From positions 1 through 19,186 of the forward strand of contig CAKPJK010000028.1 of assembly GCA_934162615.1 (NCBI GenBank): a DNA stretch of 19,186 nt, given 5' to 3'. Below are positions 15,619 through 19,186 of this stretch, in pieces. The DNA is from an uncultured Clostridia bacterium. GTDB lineage: Bacteria > Bacillota > Clostridia > TANB77 > CAG-508. Both the position numbers and the translations under genes were made by a program. Positions within the stretch are counted from its first letter, which is position 1. Each line of letters opens with the position of its first letter. The notes beneath the pieces are model-generated. The model was not told the origin of the DNA and searched no databases. It saw only the letters and a list, made by a program, of their open reading frames with translations.

Positions 15619-16098
15619 TTATATATTTTCAATAAAATTTTCTATTATCTTTAGCATTTTGCTATTATTGGGGTGATATTTTACAGGTTCAAATGTTTTT
15701 GATTTTATAATTGCATCATGCAAATCTTCAACATTTTCAATTCCTATTATATATCCCTTATCTGTAAAATCTTTTATTATTTGTATTTGATGGTTGTTTA
15801 CATGTTCTCCATATTCATGTTTACGTGGTACTGCGATTACTTTTTTTCCTTTTTCTATTGAAGATATAATTGAACCAACGCCACCATGTGTTATTATTAA
15901 ACTTGCTTTATCTTGATATTCCGCCAACTCTTCTTTTGACATCAAGTCTATAATTTTCATGTTTTTTGATTCAAATTTTGTATATCCTGCTTGAACTATT
16001 ACTTCTTCTTGTATTGTTTTATTTTTTATATTTTTTTCCACTTCTTCTAATAATCTATGGAAACTATTATTTTGCGTTCCTAATAATACTAATATCAT
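15619..16098 (-). CDS. PssE/EpsF-like glycosyltransferase subunit (Alg13-like, donor-binding)
   Basis: 159 residues, the usual length for stand-alone Alg13/PssE proteins, equivalent to the C-terminal half of MurG-type GT28 enzymes. MILVLLGTQ at 1-9 is the typical first beta strand. ITHGGVGSI (69-77) and IAVPR with GEHVNNHQ (88-104) form the UDP-sugar binding site. It acts with the membrane-binding PssD/Alg14-like partner encoded just upstream. Together they are expected to add a sugar, commonly the second one, to an undecaprenyl-linked intermediate of a capsule or exopolysaccharide, on the cytoplasmic face. GGAGG lies 5 nt before the ATG. The leader contains tandem ATGGA repeats with overlapping mini-ORFs, the last of which overlaps this ATG. 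Donor sugar not predictable. Confidence 0.9.
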   Translation of the reverse strand: MILVLLGTQNNSFHRLLEEVEKNIKNKTIQEEVIVQAGYTKFESKNMKIIDLMSKEELAEYQDKASLIITHGGVGSIISSIEKGKKVIAVPRKHEYGEHVNNHQIQIIKDFTDKGYIIGIENVEDLHDAIIKSKTFEPVKYHPNNSKMLKIIENFIENI

Positions 16099-16165
16099 AT
16101 TTCCTCCATTTTAAGCATCCATTTTTCGTTATCCATTTGGCTTTCCATTTGAGTTATCCATTTAC
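16099..16165 (-). promoter_or_regulatory. Repeat-containing leader of pssE-like gene with overlapping mini-ORFs
   Basis: Five units of 12-13 nt containing AAATGGA on the minus strand (plus-strand starts 16104, 16116, 16129, 16142, 16154). The last unit supplies the GGAGG ribosome site. The repeats create mini-ORFs: ATG at 16162 (MDNSNGKPNG, stop) overlaps ATG at 16137 (MDNEKWMLKMEEI), whose TGA overlaps the pssE ATG as ATGA, a layout that allows translational coupling. Confidence 0.5.
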
Positions 16166-16184
16166 GGTATTCAATACATTGTAA

Positions 16185-16228
16185 TTTTATATATTAGAAA
16201 AGTTGCCTAAATTTCCTAATATATAAAA
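16185..16228 (-). terminator. Hairpin between pssD-like and pssE-like genes
   Basis: A perfect 13-bp stem, TTTTATATATTAG (16185-16197) with its complement at 16216-16228, 18-nt loop, starting directly after the pssD-like stop codon. The U-tail is weak, so it may only attenuate or stabilise the mRNA rather than end it. Confidence 0.45.
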
Positions 16229-16229
16229 A

Positions 16230-16703
16230 TTAATAAATTGACCCTCCATATACTGCTTTAGGATATAATTTTAACATTTCTTTCCATTGCACAATAAATA
16301 AATCAGCAATTGGATAAATCAATCTACCTGTAGCAGTTTTTTTATTTTTATTTGCAAATGTTTCTATATAAATTATTTTACTTCCAAATATCTTTCCTAA
16401 ATAACACATTGGCCCTGCTGTGTGTGTTCCAGTTGTTACTATCACGTTTGGTCTTAATTTAAAATAAAAATATACCGTTTTTAAACATAAATAAAAATAC
16501 TTGAATATGTATGTGAATAATTTTGCTCTTGTTCCATATGGCAAAAAGTCTAATTTGTTTCCATATTGCTCTTTTAACTTTTCATTTGATTTATCTTTTT
16601 CTGTTATTATATGATAATCATATTTTTCAAATAATGGTGATAATTGTAATAATTCGCTTAAATGACCACCAGTACTTGATATGAATAATACTCTTTTTTT
16701 CAT
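16230..16703 (-). CDS. PssD/Cps14F-like glycosyltransferase subunit (Alg14-like, membrane recruiter)
   Basis: 157 residues. It corresponds to the N-terminal, acceptor-binding half of MurG-type enzymes and recruits the PssE-like catalytic partner to the membrane. The N-terminus KKRVLFISSTGGHLSELLQL holds the family's STGGHL loop (10-15). A hydrophobic membrane-associating stretch lies at 62-82, VIVTTGTHTAGP at 88-98 and YIETFA at 112-117, all typical for Alg14/PssD. The start is ATG 16703 with GAGAGG upstream; the earlier ATG at 16751 falls within the promoter -10 box and is excluded. It is the first gene of the long minus-strand run and is followed by a hairpin and then the pssE-like gene. 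Confidence 0.9.
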   Translation of the reverse strand: MKKRVLFISSTGGHLSELLQLSPLFEKYDYHIITEKDKSNEKLKEQYGNKLDFLPYGTRAKLFTYIFKYFYLCLKTVYFYFKLRPNVIVTTGTHTAGPMCYLGKIFGSKIIYIETFANKNKKTATGRLIYPIADLFIVQWKEMLKLYPKAVYGGSIY

Positions 16704-16742
16704 TCTGTTTTTGTCCTCTCGTTTAAATTCTTTTCTTTGTCT

Positions 16743-16771
16743 ATTATACATTTTATTTGCTTTTCTGTCTA
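16743..16771 (-). promoter_or_regulatory. Sigma-A promoter of the pssD-like gene and downstream run
   Basis: On the minus strand TAGACA (16766-16771), a 17-nt spacer and TATAAT (16743-16748): 5/6 and 6/6 matches. Transcription should start near 16736, about 33 nt before the ATG. Confidence 0.8.
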
Positions 16772-16800
16772 TTGTTTTTTTTAATTTTATACAGTATAAT
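16772..16800 (+). promoter_or_regulatory. Sigma-A promoter of rluA-type gene, predicted leaderless
   Basis: TTGTTT (16772-16777), a 17-nt spacer and TATAAT (16795-16800). The ATG at 16807 lies 7 nt after the -10 box, where transcription would start. Its -35 directly abuts the -35 of the divergent promoter. Confidence 0.7.
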
Positions 16801-16806
16801 ATAGAT

Positions 16807-17679
16807 ATGAAAAAATTAGTTGTTAATAAAAAATATGATGGAAAAAAATTAAATAAATTTTTATTGGATAATGTTCCAAATTTGACTTATGGTCTTTTTT
16901 GTAATACATTGCGAAAAAAAGATATTAAAATTAATGGAAAACGTGTAAACAAAGATATTTCTGTTTTTGAAGGAGATGAAATTTTAGTTTATATAGCAGA
17001 TTCTTTGTTAGACTCAAAATCTTCTATTAATTTAAATATTATTTTTGAAGATGATAATATTTTAGTTATAAATAAACCCGCAAATATCGAAGTTACAGGT
17101 GAAAATTCTTTAACTACTATAGTGCATAAAAAATACTCAGATTATGATTTTAAACCTATGCCATGTCATAGATTAGATAGAAATACTACTGGCTTGGTTT
17201 TATTTGCAAAAAATGAAACGTCTTTAAATATTCTTCTTGATAAATTTAAAAAACATGAAATTGAAAAACATTATCTTGCTTTAGTGTATGGAATTCCTTC
17301 TACAAATTTTAAAAGAGATGAAGCGTATTTGTTTAAAGATAATAAAAAGTCTATGGTATATATTTCTAATACTCCCCAAAAAGGGTATGTTAAAATTGCT
17401 ACTTCTTTTTCTGTTTTGGAAAGACGTAAAGACAATACTTCTCTTTTGGATGTTGAAATTGAAACTGGAAAAACTCATCAAATTAGGGCTCATTTGGCTT
17501 ATTTAGGTTTTCCTATTGTTGGTGATGGTAAATATGGAAAAAATGATATCAATAAGTTGTTTAAGAAGTCTCAGCAAATGCTTTGTAGTTATAAATTAAA
17601 GTTTGACTTTTCTTCTGATAGTGGTTTACTAAATTATTTGAATGGTAAGGAGTTTGTTTTAAGGGATGTTAAATTTTGA
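16807..17679 (+). CDS. RluA/RluD-family RNA pseudouridine synthase
   Basis: 290 residues. It converts specific uridines in rRNA or tRNA to pseudouridine. Residues 1-65 form an S4-type RNA-binding domain (DGKKLNKFLLDNVPNLTYGL, then KINGKRV). The catalytic domain has the RluA signature HRLDRNTTGL at 121-130 with nucleophile D124, YLALVYG and ETGKTHQIRAHL for substrate binding, and GDGKYG near the C-terminus. The exact target uridine cannot be told from sequence. The start at 16807 begins a conventional S4 domain; an in-frame ATG at 16681 would add 42 hydrophobic residues and cross the promoter. No Shine-Dalgarno precedes it, consistent with a leaderless mRNA. No terminator follows; a tRNA-Gly promoter begins 8 nt after the stop. 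Confidence 0.92.
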   Translation: MKKLVVNKKYDGKKLNKFLLDNVPNLTYGLFCNTLRKKDIKINGKRVNKDISVFEGDEILVYIADSLLDSKSSINLNIIFEDDNILVINKPANIEVTGENSLTTIVHKKYSDYDFKPMPCHRLDRNTTGLVLFAKNETSLNILLDKFKKHEIEKHYLALVYGIPSTNFKRDEAYLFKDNKKSMVYISNTPQKGYVKIATSFSVLERRKDNTSLLDVEIETGKTHQIRAHLAYLGFPIVGDGKYGKNDINKLFKKSQQMLCSYKLKFDFSSDSGLLNYLNGKEFVLRDVKF

Positions 17680-17686
17680 TTTTTAT

Positions 17687-17715
17687 TTGCATATTTGTTA
17701 TATTTGTTGTATAAT
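17687..17715 (+). promoter_or_regulatory. Promoter of tRNA-Gly
   Basis: TTGCAT (17687-17692), a 17-nt spacer and a perfect TATAAT (17710-17715), placing the start about 5-7 nt before the mature tRNA. It overlaps the end of the preceding gene's 3' region. Confidence 0.7.
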
Positions 17716-17727
17716 GAATATGTTGAT

Positions 17728-17801
<74 letters not shown>

Positions 17802-17814
17802 ATTAAAATTATGT

Positions 17815-17858
17815 AATAGCAGTATTTACATTGATTTGTAATACTGCTATTTTTATAT
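17815..17858 (+). terminator. Terminator of tRNA-Gly
   Basis: AATAGCAGTATT (17815-17826) pairs perfectly with AATACTGCTATT (17840-17851) over 12 bp, with a 13-nt loop and a T-rich tail. It starts 14 nt after the CCA end and may also stop transcripts from the opposing small gene. Confidence 0.85.
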
Positions 17859-17878
17859 TTTATCACCATATAATCACA

Positions 17879-18170
17879 TTAATTTTTTATATATTTTTCC
17901 ATCTTTGATTTAAAATTAACTCCATCTATATAATCAAGTGCATATTCCAAAACAACATTTATATTTTCCTTTTCAGTACTTATTTTGCTCTAAAATTTCT
18001 ATCATATCTTCTTTTTTTAACTTTTTTAGATTATTCATATCATTAAGATTTTCTTTACTTAATTCTATATTTTTATTGTTATTTTTATTGTTATTTTTAT
18101 TTATTATTTCTATTAATTTCTGTGGTTCTACTTTAAAAAAATTGTAATTTATACTTAATAATTTATTCAT
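17879..18170 (-). pseudogene. Small unknown gene, frameshifted near 17985
   Basis: Start ATG 18170 has AGGTGG 6 nt upstream and an extended -10 promoter further back. The first frame codes for about 65 residues, starting MNKLLSINYNFFKVEPQKL, then an Asn/Lys run (NKNNNKNNNKN), and LKKEDMIEILEQNKY before a TGA. Another frame continues without a stop as ISTEKENINVVLEYALDYIDGVNFKSKM... to TAA at 17879. The total of 292 nt is one over a multiple of three, so one extra base near CAAAATAAG (about 17978-17990) would explain it. Restored, it would be a soluble protein of about 96 residues with no family I recognise. The Asn run is coded by an unstable TTTATTGTTATT-type repeat at 18071-18105. Confidence 0.5.
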
Positions 18171-18232
18171 TTTCTTCCACCTCAAATAAAATTGTAATTT
18201 TTATAAAATCTATGTAAAGTAATCTTAGAAGT

Positions 18233-18241
18233 ATTATATCA
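18233..18241 (-). promoter_or_regulatory. Extended -10 promoter for the small broken gene
   Basis: TGATATAAT on the minus strand, 62 nt upstream of the ATG at 18170. There is no clear -35. Confidence 0.45.
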
Positions 18242-18318
18242 CAAAAATAAATATTTATTGTATTTAGTGTAAAATTTAACATTTTTATGATACAAGCCAA
18301 AAGAATTCTATTAAATCA

Positions 18319-18347
18319 TTGCAAATTTATGTAAAACATGATATAGT
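18319..18347 (+). promoter_or_regulatory. Sigma-A promoter of the 18452 gene
   Basis: TTGCAA (18319-18324), a 17-nt spacer and TATAGT (18342-18347) preceded by TGA, an extended -10. Transcription should start near 18354, leaving a leader of about 98 nt with two small hairpins (TCGT/ACGA at 18363-18376; TCAAC/GTTGA at 18392-18409). Confidence 0.7.
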
Positions 18348-18451
18348 ATTAAAGTAAGGCATTCGTTTTTATACGATTTTTGCAGTAAAACTCAACATTA
18401 AATAGTTGATTGTACATTGAAATTACATATTAATTAGGCAGGAGGACATTA

Positions 18452-19003
18452 ATGAATATCAAATTAGATTTTAAAACAAAACTATATCTGTTTCTTACAG
18501 GTGCCGTCATCGAAAAACGCAAGCAATATAATATCCCAAATTCCAAGAATACTAATATGGTTTACATTTTTGAGGACTATACTGAATTCAAAAATTATTT
18601 CAGTAAATATCTACATATGGAACTTGACAGTTCTCTTATCGATAAAGCTATTTACACAAAATCAAAAGGAGGAGCTATCATAGCTTTAAAAAAACTATGT
18701 GACTATATTATCACCACTAAAATATTAAATTATAACATTATTGATTTATCTCAAGAAGAAATCAATGATATTCATCAAAGAGGTAAAATCACCCAACTCG
18801 AACAAGTAAAAGAGTGGGAAGCTTTTAATTTATGTGCACCAGGAAATGCAATTGGCTCTGCAAAATGGAGATGTGAACTTTTTGGATATGATTGTCATAA
18901 TTGTCTACTTGAATTTGCATCCCATCAAAAAGAACATGAACAAATAAAATTCGAACTTACAAATTCATTTTATAGGGAAAATAATATCAAAATTAATATG
19001 TAA
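18452..19003 (+). CDS. Orphan protein with C-x12-C-x6-C-x2-C motif, function unknown
   Basis: 183 residues, soluble, no signal peptide. The N-terminal two thirds are mixed helix/strand (MVYIFEDYTEFKNYFSKYL at 36-54 is a likely strand-helix unit). Near the C-terminus a compact block carries four cysteines, LCAPGNAIGSAKWRC followed by ELFGYDCHNCLLEF, spaced C-x12-C-x6-C-x2-C; with nearby His residues this could bind zinc or an iron-sulfur cluster. I do not recognise a named family. The ATG has AGGAGG 5 nt upstream, and both promoter and terminator are strong, so it is a well-defined single-gene unit. It uses more C-ending codons than its neighbours (GTC, ATC, CCC), hinting at separate origin. 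The flanks are a broken gene and a tRNA. Confidence 0.8.
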   Translation: MNIKLDFKTKLYLFLTGAVIEKRKQYNIPNSKNTNMVYIFEDYTEFKNYFSKYLHMELDSSLIDKAIYTKSKGGAIIALKKLCDYIITTKILNYNIIDLSQEEINDIHQRGKITQLEQVKEWEAFNLCAPGNAIGSAKWRCELFGYDCHNCLLEFASHQKEHEQIKFELTNSFYRENNIKINM

Positions 19004-19010
19004 TTTTGAT

Positions 19011-19038
19011 AAAGAGGAGCACCATGTGCTCCTCTTTT
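19011..19038. terminator. Strong bidirectional terminator
   Basis: AAAGAGGAGCAC (19011-19022) and its perfect complement (19026-19037) form a 12-bp stem with a CAT loop and A/T flanks on both sides. It serves the 18452 gene and the convergent kinase gene. Confidence 0.9.
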
Positions 19039-19042
19039 ACCT

Positions 19043-19186
19043 TTATGCTTTTACCATTTCAAGTTTGCTTTCAACTAATTCACAAATTAAATCAGCAGAT
19101 TTTTCAACACCAAAAGCATCACTATTAATACAAATATCATAATTAGAATGATTATCCCATTCCTTTTCAGTATAATATTTATAATG
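19043..19186 (-). CDS. Cytidylate kinase-like protein, C-terminal fragment (cut by window edge)
   Basis: Only the last 47 codons are present, read from the window edge to the TAA at 19043. The sequence HYKYYTEKEW, then NYDICINSDAFGVEKSADLI, matches the C-terminal part of the cytidylate kinase-like (AAA_26) family, in which a W/G-rich turn is followed by YDLCINSS and a G-I/V-E-K helix. These P-loop proteins are common in clostridia and bind a nucleotide, but their substrate is usually untested. The P-loop and most of the protein lie outside the window, so activity cannot be judged. The shared terminator at 19011-19038 lies directly downstream. Confidence 0.72.
   Translation of the reverse strand, partial: HYKYYTEKEWDNHSNYDICINSDAFGVEKSADLICELVESKLEMVKA

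Noticed and set aside
16104..16165. Possible CRISPR-like or spaced repeat
   Set aside because: Units are only 12-13 nt and contiguous, with no unique spacers and no cas genes nearby.
16681..16806. Hydrophobic N-terminal extension of the rluA-type gene
   Set aside because: It crosses the promoter and the divergent promoter and would add residues foreign to the S4 domain.

Overview
This is a very AT-rich chromosomal segment of a low-GC, spore-forming member of the Bacillota, most likely an uncultured or gut-type Clostridia. The evidence is the strong A/T codon bias, AGGAGG-type ribosome binding sites, a dipicolinate synthase gene, an LPXTG-like surface protein, QueH-type queuosine synthesis, and Gram-positive DNA polymerase I and UppP. 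Species cannot be named from sequence alone. I see no CRISPR array, rRNA, phage block or transposase gene.

Layout. Positions 53-1405 (+) hold a secreted von Willebrand A protein with an LPKAG sorting signal. Converging on it are uppP, a dpaA without an adjacent dpaB, and a membrane-anchored TPR protein (1524-4712, minus). A small predicted helical-bundle protein (4862-5302, plus) has a very clear promoter and shares a 17-bp bidirectional terminator with a lytic transglycosylase (5317-5892, minus).

From 16.75 kb down to 5.3 kb almost everything is on the minus strand and mixes cell-envelope glycan genes with housekeeping genes. The order of transcription is pssD-like, pssE-like, ruvB, a frameshifted GT-C-like membrane glycosyltransferase, queH, a second frameshifted GT-C-like membrane protein, a GtrII-like glucosyltransferase, polA, and the transglycosylase. 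The PssD/PssE pair would together form one Alg14/Alg13-like glycosyltransferase. The large membrane proteins probably transfer lipid-linked sugars outside the membrane, and UppP recycles the same lipid carrier. Two intergenic spacers, before polA and before ruvB, carry the same family of palindromic REP-like element.

On the plus strand, an RluA-type pseudouridine synthase starts at 16807 from a promoter placed so close that its mRNA looks leaderless. Its -35 box abuts the -35 box of the divergent pssD promoter. A tRNA-Gly(UCC) follows, then a frameshifted small gene, then an orphan 183-residue cysteine-motif protein behind a roughly 100-nt leader, and finally the 3' end of a cytidylate kinase-like gene.

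Most worth a second look: both large broken membrane glycosyltransferase genes are disrupted at nearly the same short sequence (AATCCGC[CC]ATCATAA on the plus strand), each by a net +1 nt; the REP-like elements; the leaderless rluA; the tandem ATGGA-repeat leader with overlapping mini-ORFs before pssE; and the orphan cysteine protein at 18452.
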